Shown: piece after piece, positions 21,901-30,144 of the stretch | Numbering within the stretch: the first letter of the stretch is position 1 | Layout: every line of letters begins with the position of its first letter | From: a virus | DNA length: 39,915 bases | IMG/VR virus record: IMGVR_UViG_3300023442_000006 | Span: 1 to 39,915 of that record | Strand: one strand, 5' to 3' | Translations under genes and position numbers: made by a program | Notes under the pieces: model-generated | The model's input: the letters and a program-made list of their open reading frames with translations, nothing else | Told to the model about the DNA's origin: nothing | The model's database searches: none

Positions 21901-24621
21901 GTCTGCCATTTGTCCACTGAACGGTTCATAGTCGTTGCGGTGGATCTCGGCCACATTCCCGATCAGTATGTCATCCGTGACGGAAGGAATTGCGGATCCT
22001 CCTCCCCCGATAGGTGTACTGGTGGTTGCCTCCTTGACGCCATCAATGAAGAGGGCGAAAGAGGGGCTTGCGGTGAACTCGATATAGTGCCACCGATCCT
22101 TCTCCAGTGGGGCGTTCACGGTGGAGTAGAGGGTTCCGTTTCCGGTCTTGGCGAAACTGACCTTCAATCGGCCAGCTTCGGTGTAGACCATATAGGCCAC
22201 ATCTCCGGGAGAAGTCCAGCTTCCCAGGAACGCGAGTACCCGTTTTCCGCTTGTCTTGTCGAACTTGAACCATCCCCGGATTGCGAAATACTGTGTGGCA
22301 CTCGATCCCTCGCGGAGGGAGGAATCGAAGGGGATCGACACGAAGTCATCATCGTCCAGGAAGGCCAGGCATCCCTTATCTCCTTCGTAGGGAGAATCGG
22401 GTCTCCAACGAGGGTCGATCCGGTACCCATTGGAGTGGTGGATCAGGATTTGTGAGGTTCCGAGAGAAGGGGTCTCGAACTTGATGATGGAGCGACCAGG
22501 GTTGTCCTGGTCGTCTGGCTCGAGGCCGTCCACCCAAACCGGAAGGGTAAGCCCAGGAGCGGTATTGTCTTCGTAAGGATCCAGGCAGTAATAGAGGGGA
22601 GTCTTGGCAGGCCCCCGGTCGTCCAGGATCTTGATTGCCCCGATCTGGCTTCCGTTCGTAGTCTCTACCAGGTCTCCCTCGGCGTCCGGCATCGGCTTCG
22701 GGGCAATGTCTTCCCAAAGTCGAATCTCTGCCGTGTCTTCGACTACCTGTCTTGATGTCGGAGAATCGAAGTACCAGCATCCACCAAGCCTCGTCCCGAG
22801 AAGCCCCTTCCCGCTCACGGTCTTCCCTTCATAGGCAGAAGAGAGGGTGATGGTCGTCCCTACGATGTTGGAAATATGGTGGATCTTGGGAGTAGTCAGG
22901 ACTTCCCCGTTGTCTTCGTTGGGAGCATCTACGGAATCTCCGGTCAGGAGATAGGCGTTGATGAATCCTGTATCGGGAGACTCATTCGCAATAACGGTTG
23001 TGCTTCCTTCCGTGAAATCCCCGAAGGCAGCGCCCATGTTCTCAATTAGCTGATCCTTCGAGAGCGTCTTCTCCCATCGTTCTGAGACTCCAGAGGCGTC
23101 CAGGAAGGAGATCCACAAACGGACTTCCTCTACCAGTAGGGGGACTGGCTTCTGCCCGGACACGTTGTTGTAGCTGCTCCAGGGGGTCTGCTCGTCAGTC
23201 GAGTAGTTTGCGCTTGATCCGATTCGGAGTTGCTTGGGAATATCGGCATGCGGCCCTGTAGTGGGAACGGGAGACGAAGCGGAAGCCTCAAGGTTTCCGT
23301 CGATATAGAAGTCCATGACCGGAGTCGTGTCCAGGTCAAGGAAGGTCTCCCACATTTTTACCTTCCCTGGTTCAATGGACAAGGAAGAGGTCAAGGTTCT
23401 GGATGCTCCTTGCCAGTAGTAGGAGGATACGGGGTTCCCTGAAGCGTTGTATCCGAAGGATAGGGCCGGTCGGTCTCTTTTGTCTCCGCCAGACAGTTCA
23501 GCCCACCGGCACCCTGCCGCTCCTGCTCCTGAATAGGAGAGGTCCAGGATTGCTGCGCGAACACTGATCCCGAATCGGATTTTCGGTGAAGCTGCGGTGG
23601 TGTCGAAGTTGAAGGAATCGAACTCGTTCCGAAAGAGGTCAGCCCATCTCAGGTCTGCCTGGAGGAACGAAGTATGACCATCCAGGAAGACTGCTCCATC
23701 TGCGGCCCGTTTCCCGTTGGTGACGACAATCGCCCCAGGTCCCATGTAGCCATGATTTCCCCAACGGCTATGGTCCTTGACGATCCGTCCAGCCCCATCG
23801 TCCATCCGCCACCACCCTTCCAGTTGCTCTTCGTACTGATGACCAACAGGATCGAGCATTCTCCCCGTGAACTTGGCAACGTCGGAATCGTTCGCATTGA
23901 GGACGGCGGACCAGACACGAAAATCGGAGATCTTGAAGTGAAGTGCCTTGTCGTCGGTCTGTGACCCTTCTCCGCCGATATAGATCGGCGCGTTCAGTGC
24001 GTTGAGGAATCGCTTGGTCCCTACGGTGTTGTCGATGGTGGAATGGAAAACATTGTCCACATAGAGGTCGAACTCGTCCGGTGATCCGAAGCGGAAAACG
24101 ATGCGAATCTGGCTCGTTGTTCTCTTGAAGAACTTTCTGGACCAAGTTTTCGAGAGAAGAGATCCGGTTGTGTCTTCTTGCCAAACGAACTGGAGGTAAT
24201 AGTCCCCTCCGTTCTCGAGGATGTTCAACCCCCACGAAATATCACCAGAAGTGTAGGGTGCCCCGTGGACAAGGATGCTTCTGGCAAATCCTGTCGGCGG
24301 GAAGTCGATGATTCTGAGATTGAACTCGACGGTGAAATCCGTCGAATTGTTCACGAGGTCATAATATCTGGTTTGGGCAGGGATCAGGAGATAGGCCCCT
24401 TTCCCGTTCCTGTAGTTGTTCTTTCCGAACTCGAGGGCGCCAGTGCGAGGGCCGGAGAGAGTGACTTTCTTCGCTCCGAGTCCACCCTCCACGGCCCCGT
24501 TGTTCAATTCGATCCTGCTCATGGCAGCCGCCTGACCGGGACCGATCAGGCGTTGCGCAACACCATCCTGAAGGCCGCCCGTAAGCGGGAATACGCGCCC
24601 TTCAGACTCGTTCCTGGGCAT
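18934..24621 (-). CDS. Large tail protein: LamG-like domains fused to a nozzle-like beta-propeller, 1895 aa
   Basis: At least four segments have the look of LamG/concanavalin-like jelly rolls: about 70-240 (FTVEFNLRI...FDLYVDNV...FKISDFRVW), 320-500 (FYIDGNLEA), 765-900 (IRGWFKFDK...HYIEFTASPSFALFIDG) and 1090-1290 (AFEAWFKPSRL). Segments like these bind glycans or proteins. From about 1350 the sequence changes to FRVTFYDPDTFVESNPGPES, then repeated blades (VVAIATIFGQRVFFLRDAIF, RRLFRPAEQGIYAFNG, YWRDRDQVIWVAKRK). This is reminiscent of the beta-propeller tail nozzle (T7 gp12 type). It lies downstream of the connector genes, where a nozzle is expected. The fusion would put adhesion domains on the tail tip. 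Domain borders are estimates. Confidence 0.7.
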   Translation of the reverse strand: MPRNESEGRVFPLTGGLQDGVAQRLIGPGQAAAMSRIELNNGAVEGGLGAKKVTLSGPRTGALEFGKNNYRNGKGAYLLIPAQTRYYDLVNNSTDFTVEFNLRIIDFPPTGFARSILVHGAPYTSGDISWGLNILENGGDYYLQFVWQEDTTGSLLSKTWSRKFFKRTTSQIRIVFRFGSPDEFDLYVDNVFHSTIDNTVGTKRFLNALNAPIYIGGEGSQTDDKALHFKISDFRVWSAVLNANDSDVAKFTGRMLDPVGHQYEEQLEGWWRMDDGAGRIVKDHSRWGNHGYMGPGAIVVTNGKRAADGAVFLDGHTSFLQADLRWADLFRNEFDSFNFDTTAASPKIRFGISVRAAILDLSYSGAGAAGCRWAELSGGDKRDRPALSFGYNASGNPVSSYYWQGASRTLTSSLSIEPGKVKMWETFLDLDTTPVMDFYIDGNLEASASSPVPTTGPHADIPKQLRIGSSANYSTDEQTPWSSYNNVSGQKPVPLLVEEVRLWISFLDASGVSERWEKTLSKDQLIENMGAAFGDFTEGSTTVIANESPDTGFINAYLLTGDSVDAPNEDNGEVLTTPKIHHISNIVGTTITLSSAYEGKTVSGKGLLGTRLGGCWYFDSPTSRQVVEDTAEIRLWEDIAPKPMPDAEGDLVETTNGSQIGAIKILDDRGPAKTPLYYCLDPYEDNTAPGLTLPVWVDGLEPDDQDNPGRSIIKFETPSLGTSQILIHHSNGYRIDPRWRPDSPYEGDKGCLAFLDDDDFVSIPFDSSLREGSSATQYFAIRGWFKFDKTSGKRVLAFLGSWTSPGDVAYMVYTEAGRLKVSFAKTGNGTLYSTVNAPLEKDRWHYIEFTASPSFALFIDGVKEATTSTPIGGGGSAIPSVTDDILIGNVAEIHRNDYEPFSGQMADFEIVSNASSTSAFHTADYLSPSSRVSASTETKVLFPFNDGEDAIAFNQGSLGESQNGKVESFPFVPVMTGIGVPDDERPPSGVLFNERLYLCTGNGPPVVYDGKTSRRMGIVPPGYKSDVEAVTTSLWSTDAPAFVTGTHDQDDPEVNFSAVFKGQQQLRIGYVSTYGLDLSGNTKDGDSGTTSGARGDAGAFEAWFKPSRLDRKMTFMGKNWTKNSGNYWIVLIPNSDGNALKVRFGWWDLNAKAERWFETDNYPINSTSTWFYLLVSTVFGRASGSRYDYVVMASSPGGALNIWQEGGAAGNALVYSADHPSSDDNPDDTGGDVLWGNSGITVADKSFFGFEGLIHSVRQVTDTDRDVNHPHTPPMTTAPTVNFPRDPGSSTADFKEPLGTSRWNNGASTNFYSAGRYQTAAYVFRLNEGEGTSPEDFNTANPLTGSLESVQSIPTIAGKHRFRVTFYDPDTFVESNPGPESVKELIAPGQSDLIVDGSFTLSSLPVSEDTREKIYRRIYKTAADGSTYHLALEVQDNLSRSAVINIRDEVLTTKAVLSFQNSFPPRFTAIGADESRIFVGKMEVRKEEGGAGVLYSEPFAPESMPATNLIPLDSKEGGAVVAIATIFGQRVFFLRDAIFVASPASVGFSVSVVETDAGCVSPIGVVSAQRRLFRPAEQGIYAFNGVSDTFLGGPIKEPNGTWGSIDPARLGLMSGVYWRDRDQVIWVAKRKSDPRARTRIALDLTTGVAGEFKNNPPHVFTTSDGPNIATLGIAEDFNNKRELWGADHLGMVYILDSAGQELDGPRPGYGSVNGKVGAGSGTALVNVQETDVATVQEGHRGETLTVIQAATGQESSAIIISNTGSSFTLNTPLSFVPVSGDIWAIGAFRRFWRTGAIPYGNQDEMKKWGWLYLSFEPRNQGLMTVTAWVDFDQSTAFKVADVPMDKGWAQVSLFGGKDYQPSAPRGKFLQLEFSCRHPFFLYDYTVGERRSGPGR

Positions 24622-24622
24622 C

Positions 24623-25051
24623 CTACTGGTACTGGGCCTTCATCTGGTAGGGGACGATGACCAGGACGCGAAGAGCCCCTGACGTGTCTCCAGAGGATGC
24701 TACGACCAAGCCTTCGCGGAACCGGAAGAAGGTATCAATCGTTTGCCCAACGGTGCTACTTCCTGCTGGGGATCCTCCTCCGATCTCGATGTACCGCTTG
24801 TTTGCGACGGCGGCGGGATCATTGGAATCGTAGAGGGTGATCTTTGCTCCGTTGGACCCTCCAGCAAGGATCGTGACCTTGGCAACGCAGCCCTCCCAGT
24901 GTTCGTTCGCCTTGCCGATGACCTGGACCGCTGAGAGGTTCCCCTCGAAGTAGAAGGTTCCCTTGAAGTCCGAGGGGAGGGTGTTGGAGCTTTCGTATCC
25001 AGCGATGTTGGCGGGATCGACAGCCGGGGTGTATCCAGTTTCGGGGATCAT
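24623..25051 (-). CDS. Small beta-rich virion protein, 142 aa
   Basis: The sequence alternates short strands and turns (GTFYFEGNLSAVQVIGKANE, KVTILAGGSNGAKITLYDS, RYIEIGGGSPAG), the look of a beta-sandwich of the kind found in phage head or tail accessory proteins. There is no enzymatic motif. The start overlaps the upstream stop by one base (TGATG-like), and its stop lies one base before the large tail gene. A decoration or tail-tip adaptor role is inferred from position. Confidence 0.6.
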   Translation of the reverse strand: MIPETGYTPAVDPANIAGYESSNTLPSDFKGTFYFEGNLSAVQVIGKANEHWEGCVAKVTILAGGSNGAKITLYDSNDPAAVANKRYIEIGGGSPAGSSTVGQTIDTFFRFREGLVVASSGDTSGALRVLVIVPYQMKAQYQ

Positions 25052-25950
25052 TATTCAGCCTCAAGGTTCGTGATCCGTTGATTCATTTGTACTTGCCGGA
25101 CGGACAGAGTCTTGTCGATGTCTGCCCATCGTTCTTGCCGTTCTGCCTGGAGGAGGATGGCTGCCGCTTGGTTCTCTTCGATTCTGGCACCATCCAGGGC
25201 GGTTTCGTAGGCGATCAGGGCGTGCGCTCGCCTTGGTATGGCGGGAACTGCTGCGACGATGCTATTCCCGTCCGGGATTGGGTTCAGGGAATACCCATCG
25301 GTCAAGGTTCCAACACGAGAAGAGCCCACGAAAGACCCGATCTCGAACATTTGTCCCTGACCCTTGCCGCTGACGACTTCCCATTGAGAACCGTCATACC
25401 ATCCATCCATCGGAACGATCTTCCCCATTTCTTCGTAGGGTTCTGTAGGGAAGGTTACGGTGGTAGCCGTTGCTCCAGAAGGCTGGAAGACCAGCAAACC
25501 AGACGGGCTACGGTAGAACCACACCCTGATCGTGGTCGGGATTGGCGCACCGTAAGCCCAAGTGGTATCGATCGTAAGGGTGTTGTTTCGGATCCAGTAG
25601 ACGTACCCCAGGAAGTCGTTGAAGCCAGGAAAGAGGATTCTCACCTGATCGGCGGGCCATGCCGTGTACTCCATGCGGTTGCCGTTCGTGTCCAGCATCT
25701 CGACCACCTTGACCTGCTCGAAGTGCTTGGGCAGGAGAAAGGAGATCTGATTCACTCCACTGGCCGGCTTCGTGTAGGTGAAGTCCTGATAGACCTCTCC
25801 GATTCCGATGTCGAAGGAAGCGAACCTTCCGTGGATCTTCTCATAGGCCACATCAAGGTGTTCGATGATGGCGGAGTCCCCCCCCCATACCTGAAGGCCC
25901 TGGTCGGAGATGATCCGCCTGGCAAAGGACATGAGTTCCAGCGTGTTCAT
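25051..25950 (-). CDS. Head-to-tail adaptor (tail tubular A-like) protein, 299 aa
   Basis: The N-terminal half has the helical start (TLELMSFARRIISDQG, DVAYEKIHGRF) of head-completion adaptors, then a beta-rich middle (WFYRSPSGLLVFQPSG, VVSGKGQGQMFEIGSF) and a C-terminal helix pair ending MNQRITNLEAE. Length and position between the major capsid and nozzle genes match the T7 gp11-like adaptor. The ATG overlaps the upstream stop as ATGA. Identification is by position and pattern, not by a diagnostic motif. Confidence 0.6.
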   Translation of the reverse strand: MNTLELMSFARRIISDQGLQVWGGDSAIIEHLDVAYEKIHGRFASFDIGIGEVYQDFTYTKPASGVNQISFLLPKHFEQVKVVEMLDTNGNRMEYTAWPADQVRILFPGFNDFLGYVYWIRNNTLTIDTTWAYGAPIPTTIRVWFYRSPSGLLVFQPSGATATTVTFPTEPYEEMGKIVPMDGWYDGSQWEVVSGKGQGQMFEIGSFVGSSRVGTLTDGYSLNPIPDGNSIVAAVPAIPRRAHALIAYETALDGARIEENQAAAILLQAERQERWADIDKTLSVRQVQMNQRITNLEAE

Positions 25951-26441
25951 GGCGACACCGGATCAACACCACGGAGGATCCGATTCTTCTCCGTCCTGGT
26001 GGCGTCGTACTCCTTCATCCGTTCGGAGTCCTTTCTGACGTGGCGCTTGATGGAATCAAGGTCGTTCCCGAACCGCCTTGCGGCTTCCCGGTATTCCTGG
26101 AACCGGTCGAATCGTTCCGAGAGTCCTTCCCTCCGAGCCCGTTCCTTGACTTCCTGGTTGTGGCGGTTCTTCCAGCGGAGGAAGTTTTCCATCTTCTTCT
26201 GCGGAGTATCCCCTCTCCAGTTCGCCAGGTCGTAGGTCTTCAGGTACTCGATAACCCGATTGTCCGGTTCGCGGTAGGAGCCGTCGGCGTTCTGTACGGT
26301 CATCACCCACACATACTTGCCGATGGCCCCCTCGATGAAGCGTACCAAGTCCCAACGCTGGATCTTTTGGTTCCAGATGAAGACCAGGTTCTTGTCAATT
26401 CTCTTGACCTGATCCTGGATCGACTTGGTGACGGTCGGCAT
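25947..26441 (-). CDS. Hypothetical virion-region protein, 164 aa
   Basis: The first half has strands and Trp (NLVFIWNQKIQRWDLVRFIE, YVWVMTVQNADGSY). The second half is a long charged helix (RWKNRHNQEVKERARREGLS, RRFGNDLDSIKRHVRKDSER). The C-terminal coiled helix suggests an assembly or connector partner. It sits between the decoration-like and adaptor genes, with a TGATG overlap at its start and ATGA at its end. No family is recognised. Confidence 0.55.
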   Translation of the reverse strand: MPTVTKSIQDQVKRIDKNLVFIWNQKIQRWDLVRFIEGAIGKYVWVMTVQNADGSYREPDNRVIEYLKTYDLANWRGDTPQKKMENFLRWKNRHNQEVKERARREGLSERFDRFQEYREAARRFGNDLDSIKRHVRKDSERMKEYDATRTEKNRILRGVDPVSP

Positions 26442-27079
26442 CAGTCCGCGAACGGTGCCCCGAACCGGAAAGTGAACTCATCCCCGACAGCCATCGTCCC
26501 GTAGGTGAACGAAGACGTTGCCGGGTCTACCACCTGGCCGCTTGCGAGGATGGTATTTCCGCGAAGAACCACCTTCACGGTGTTGTTGTTGCCGAGAGCG
26601 GAAGCATCGACGCCAGTCGTGGAGTTCTTCAGAACGTGGATCGGCAACCCGATCTTGGTACTGCTGCCGGTGATCTGAGGTCCGACATCCAGAGTCGCTC
26701 CAGCAGCGATTCCGGTCAACGACGTGATCTTCACTTCCTGGACCAGCGAGTAGATTTCGTTGGTGAAGGTGGAAGCGGGAGACCCGCCAGTCGTGTCGAT
26801 GGTGATTTCGCTGGTCACTCGTTCACCGAACTGATTGATGCCAGTGATCTTCAAGCCGACAATGGCGTTGGTCGCGGCATCCGTGACACGGGCGGCCATG
26901 TTGAGGTCGGCAGGCATCACGTTCCGCTTGAGGGTCAGCACATCCCCGACGGCGACGGTAGTCAGGTCGAGGGCGGTCACGAAGTAGTCCGTGCCAGTGT
27001 TGGGGAGGGTGATTCTCCAGGCCCGCAGGTGGGCCGTGATGGAATCGTAAGGGTCGCAGTTTCGTCTTTTGATCGTCAT
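26441..27079 (-). CDS. Probable capsid decoration-like protein, 212 aa
   Basis: This is a beta-rich protein with repeated Thr/Gly/Val strands (YFVTALDLTTVAVGDVLTLK, VGLKITGINQFGERVTSEIT, GAAGATL-type turns), no Cys clusters and no catalytic motif, directly downstream of the major capsid gene. That is the usual place for an auxiliary capsid or Ig-like protein. Upstream are two hairpins and a GGAG site 12 bases before the ATG, so it may be expressed separately from the capsid gene. Confidence 0.6.
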   Translation of the reverse strand: MTIKRRNCDPYDSITAHLRAWRITLPNTGTDYFVTALDLTTVAVGDVLTLKRNVMPADLNMAARVTDAATNAIVGLKITGINQFGERVTSEITIDTTGGSPASTFTNEIYSLVQEVKITSLTGIAAGATLDVGPQITGSSTKIGLPIHVLKNSTTGVDASALGNNNTVKVVLRGNTILASGQVVDPATSSFTYGTMAVGDEFTFRFGAPFAD

Positions 27080-27104
27080 TGGTTTGCCACTCCACAGTTT
27101 GCCC

Positions 27105-27120
27105 CCTCCAGAAGGAGGGA
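27105..27120 (-). other. Short perfect hairpin before the decoration-like gene
   Basis: CCCTCC pairs with GGAGGG around a four-base loop (27111-27114). On the minus-strand mRNA it lies between the major capsid gene's downstream hairpin and the next gene's ribosome site. It could stabilise the processed mRNA end or tune translation; no U-run follows. Confidence 0.5.
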
Positions 27121-27139
27121 TACTCAGCGAAGGAAGTTG

Positions 27140-27168
27140 CTCAGGGGGCCGGGTGAAGGCCCCCCGAG
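27140..27168 (-). terminator. Strong stem-loop after the major capsid gene
   Basis: Arms 27140-27150 and 27158-27168 pair at 10 of 11 positions around a seven-base loop, starting 12 bases after the capsid stop. The trailing sequence has only short T-runs on the minus strand, so it is more likely a partial terminator, attenuator or mRNA-protecting hairpin than a full stop. Such an element would raise capsid transcript levels over downstream genes. Confidence 0.6.
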
Positions 27169-27180
27169 CGTTTCAGAGGA

Positions 27181-28509
27181 TTAGTTGAACTGATCCACGC
27201 GGTAGGGCTCCTGGAGTCCTCGGATCACGCCGTGGAGGTTTCTCCGCGGGGTGCCCATGTTCGAGAAGAAGAGCAGGGTCGCTTCCCAGCCCATCTTGTT
27301 GGGGATTCGCGAGAACATGTTGTCGCGATCCATCCAGTAGAACCCGCCCTGGTTGTAGCAGTAGATCTCGGGCATCGTGAGCATGAACCAGTGACCGGGC
27401 AAGCAATCCTTGTCCACCATGATCGGGCGACCGGCGAAGGTCAAGGCGGTGTAACCACCAGCCAGAACGGTGGTGTTGGGGAACCGCTTCTCGGGAGAAA
27501 GAACGGTGGTGCCGTAGTAGTTCTCCAGAGCGTAGGTGGTCCAGTGAGCCAGCCCCTGATTCGCGGCCTGGCCGCCACGACGGCGGATCAGGCTTTGAAG
27601 CTGGTGGAGCATGGTATCGGTGAGGGGCACCGGTGCGGCGCTGTTGTCGATGACGGTTGCGGCCCACCGTTCGTTACCTGCGACCGAGGGGTCGATGTTG
27701 GCAACGGTTCCGGTGTCGTCCACCCACTTCAGAAGTCCCTCGACTTCGTTGTTGTAGGCGTCGTCGTCGGCAGTGGCGATCCCCGATTCCCCGGCCTTGA
27801 CCAGAACGTCGGTAGCGATGGTGCCTCCAGGTGCGGCGTTCAGGGTGATCTTGTTGGGGGTCGTGGAGTAATCCACCGCGGTGACGGTGGCAGTACCACG
27901 AAACGCCCCTGGGGCGGAGTAAACCGCGAGAACGTCCCCTTCTTCGATGAACTTCGCCCCGTCGGGGTCCGACCCTCCGGGCCAACACGCTTGGCCGCCA
28001 GGCTGTTCGACCGAAAGGATGTTTCCGGCGACGATCGTGATCCGACACAATATCCCGGAGCCGTCTCCAGAGATATGTTGTCGGTTCAGGTCGTTTGCCA
28101 TGTCCATCGTCAGGCCCTTCATTTCGACTTCCAGGCCGCTCTCGAAGGCGCCCTCCGAGGTTGCGGAAGCCTGAATGGCGGGTTCAGTGATGGCGAATCG
28201 GCCCGTGTTGAAGAAGATGCTGATTTGACCGGCAATCCGGTTGGATCCGTCGGTTGCGGTCTGCTGGAACGCCGGGGGCGGCAGCTCGTAGAGTTCGCTA
28301 CGGGCACCCACCGCATTCCGGTTTCCCTTGAGGAATACGGGGATGACCCCATACTTTCCTCGGATTTCCTTCGACGACCGGCGAATCCGGCCAAAGAATT
28401 CCGCTTCACGGTTGATCTGATCGGTCAGTCCGTGAATCGTGTAGTCCTCTTTCAAGTATCCAGCCAGAGCCGCGAGATTGGCGGCAAGGCTCAGGTTGGC
28501 AGCAGCCAT
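27181..28509 (-). CDS. Major capsid protein (HK97-fold type), 442 aa
   Basis: The N-terminus has the Ala/Leu-rich helix (MAAANLSLAANLAALAGYLK) followed by an E-loop-like region (FFGRIRRSSKEIRGKYGVIP). Later segments have the P-domain look (LHWTTY-like ALENYYGTTVL, GGYTALTFAGRPIMVDKDCL, FYWMDRDNMFSRIPN). A centre-of-protein insertion (about 175-235) with DGAKFIEEGDVLAVYSAPGA is beta-rich. Size, position after a scaffold-like gene and a strong downstream hairpin support the call. A weak TAGGT ribosome site precedes the ATG, ten bases after the scaffold stop. Confidence 0.8.
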   Translation of the reverse strand: MAAANLSLAANLAALAGYLKEDYTIHGLTDQINREAEFFGRIRRSSKEIRGKYGVIPVFLKGNRNAVGARSELYELPPPAFQQTATDGSNRIAGQISIFFNTGRFAITEPAIQASATSEGAFESGLEVEMKGLTMDMANDLNRQHISGDGSGILCRITIVAGNILSVEQPGGQACWPGGSDPDGAKFIEEGDVLAVYSAPGAFRGTATVTAVDYSTTPNKITLNAAPGGTIATDVLVKAGESGIATADDDAYNNEVEGLLKWVDDTGTVANIDPSVAGNERWAATVIDNSAAPVPLTDTMLHQLQSLIRRRGGQAANQGLAHWTTYALENYYGTTVLSPEKRFPNTTVLAGGYTALTFAGRPIMVDKDCLPGHWFMLTMPEIYCYNQGGFYWMDRDNMFSRIPNKMGWEATLLFFSNMGTPRRNLHGVIRGLQEPYRVDQFN

Positions 28510-28519
28510 GATTGGTTAC

Positions 28520-29605
28520 CTACTGGTTTTCTCCTCTCTGGAGTTTTTCCCTGGCGGACAGCAATGCTTGTCTGATCCCGTTTCTGAACATACCCGAGTC
28601 GAAGAATCCGCCTTTTGCCTGGGAAGGCGGGGGCGGGGCGGGCCGAGGGACGACGACGCCAGGACCAGGTTCCGGGGGAACACCGGGCCGATTCTGTGCT
28701 TCTTGGTATCGTTCGGTCAGGGATGCTCGACGCATTTTCTCAAAGTGGTTGGCCCACTTCGTGACCGCCTTTTCGTGAGTGACCCCTTCGTTTTCGTACC
28801 GCCTCACGTCGATGAGAGCGAGTTCGGCAATCGCTTTCTTGGTTTCCTCGTCAGCGGCCTTCGCAAACGGATGGCTGTTGATCGCATTCTCCAAGCGTTG
28901 ATTGACCTGATCCAGCATCATTCTGTCGGCTCGTTCTTGTTCCAATCGTTGAATCTCCTGGAGAGACATCGAGAGTTCGTTGACCTTGTTCTTGAGTTCA
29001 ACGACTTCTCTTGATTCTCCGGGTTCTCCGAAAAGATCATCGCCCAACCCCAGGTCGTCACCGCCGGGGGTCTCCGACGGTCGATTGCTGGGAGTCGAAG
29101 GGCCTTCGACATGCTGTCCTTGGATGATCGCAGTGACCTTTTGAGCCTCAGCGGGATGGGATCGACTCCATTCCAGGAAAGACTCGAAGGACTGCGCCTT
29201 CTCTTGAAGTTCCTTGTTCTCCAGGTAGGTCCGCTGGATCTCTTCTGGAGACATTTCCACCTCGTACCCGCTCGGCAACTTGACTTTCAGGACATTGGGC
29301 TGTTCGCCGCCTTGTCCTTCTGTCGGCGGAGGAGTGGGAACAGGTTGATTTTCTTGTGAGATGGGATTCCCAAACTGGTCCAGGTCGGGATACTTGACGA
29401 CCGGGGCGGGGGACTGGCTGGGAGTGGGGGCAGGAGGAAGATTGGGGCTCTGAACGAATCGCTGCGAGGCGTTCTGAATAGCGTTCTGGTTCGTCATTTG
29501 CTCCTGCGGGGTTTGGAATCCCTGCGTCTGGTCTCCGAAGAACGCCTCATAGTAGCTCGGGGCAGGGCCTTCCGAAGCAGGCAGATCGTAGTCTTGTCTC
29601 GTCAT
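28520..29605 (-). CDS. Scaffold protein, 361 aa
   Basis: This is an acidic, Pro/Gln-rich, mostly disordered protein with a central coiled coil (REVVELKNKVNELSMSLQEI, RLEQERADRMMLDQVNQRLE) and a short basic C-terminal helix (RNGIRQALLSAREKLQRGEN). These are hallmarks of phage scaffolds, whose C-terminus contacts the capsid protein. It lies directly before the major capsid gene and after the portal block. Its start shares one base with the upstream stop (TGATG). Confidence 0.75.
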   Translation of the reverse strand: MTRQDYDLPASEGPAPSYYEAFFGDQTQGFQTPQEQMTNQNAIQNASQRFVQSPNLPPAPTPSQSPAPVVKYPDLDQFGNPISQENQPVPTPPPTEGQGGEQPNVLKVKLPSGYEVEMSPEEIQRTYLENKELQEKAQSFESFLEWSRSHPAEAQKVTAIIQGQHVEGPSTPSNRPSETPGGDDLGLGDDLFGEPGESREVVELKNKVNELSMSLQEIQRLEQERADRMMLDQVNQRLENAINSHPFAKAADEETKKAIAELALIDVRRYENEGVTHEKAVTKWANHFEKMRRASLTERYQEAQNRPGVPPEPGPGVVVPRPAPPPPSQAKGGFFDSGMFRNGIRQALLSAREKLQRGENQ

Positions 29606-30144
29606 CAGTCAATCTCCACAAGGGCGCGTCCCAGGACGGCGTATCCACCGGTTCGGAGCGGAAGCTCTTTTTCGCACCGGGGGCACCGCGGCTTTTCCTT
29701 GGACCTGTTTTCGAGTTCCTCTTTCTTCATCGTCGGTGGCCCAACGAACTTTGAGGGCCATCTCCAGAACGGCATTTGGGTTCCGGCAGGATCGACAGGC
29801 GTTCGGGGGTCGAATCCGCGTTCGAACTCGACGGCAATCCGACCGCAACGAACGCAGCGAATCCCAAACTTCGGCCCTTTTCCCTGATCTCTTTCCTTGT
29901 CCAGTTGTCCGAGTCTCTTCTTCATCATTTCGATGGCGGTTGCCTTACGAAACCCGGAAACGTCGATATTCAGGTGTTGGAGGGCCAGGCGGTCAAGCTC
30001 TTGCCGGTTGAAGTTGCCCTTGATGGACTCAACGCTCCAGCGAGCGATGTCCTTGAGGGCCTTGGTATCTCCAGAGACCTTGACGTGGCTCTTGTCGTCC
30101 TCGTCGATGAGTTCAGGTTCTTTGAGTTCTTCGGGATCGCTCAT
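29605..30144 (-). CDS. Zinc-ribbon protein with SAP-like helical segment, 179 aa
   Basis: The acidic N-terminus is followed by a helix-turn-helix-like stretch (NRQELDRLALQHLNIDVSGF, then KATAIEMMKKRL) that looks like a SAP/HeH DNA-binding motif. Two CxxC pairs follow, C97/C100 (CVRCGR) and C154/C157 (CPRCEK), which form a zinc ribbon. It lies between portal and scaffold, an unusual place for a DNA-binding protein. It may link DNA to the portal or act in packaging. That role is inferred. Confidence 0.65.
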   Translation of the reverse strand: MSDPEELKEPELIDEDDKSHVKVSGDTKALKDIARWSVESIKGNFNRQELDRLALQHLNIDVSGFRKATAIEMMKKRLGQLDKERDQGKGPKFGIRCVRCGRIAVEFERGFDPRTPVDPAGTQMPFWRWPSKFVGPPTMKKEELENRSKEKPRCPRCEKELPLRTGGYAVLGRALVEID

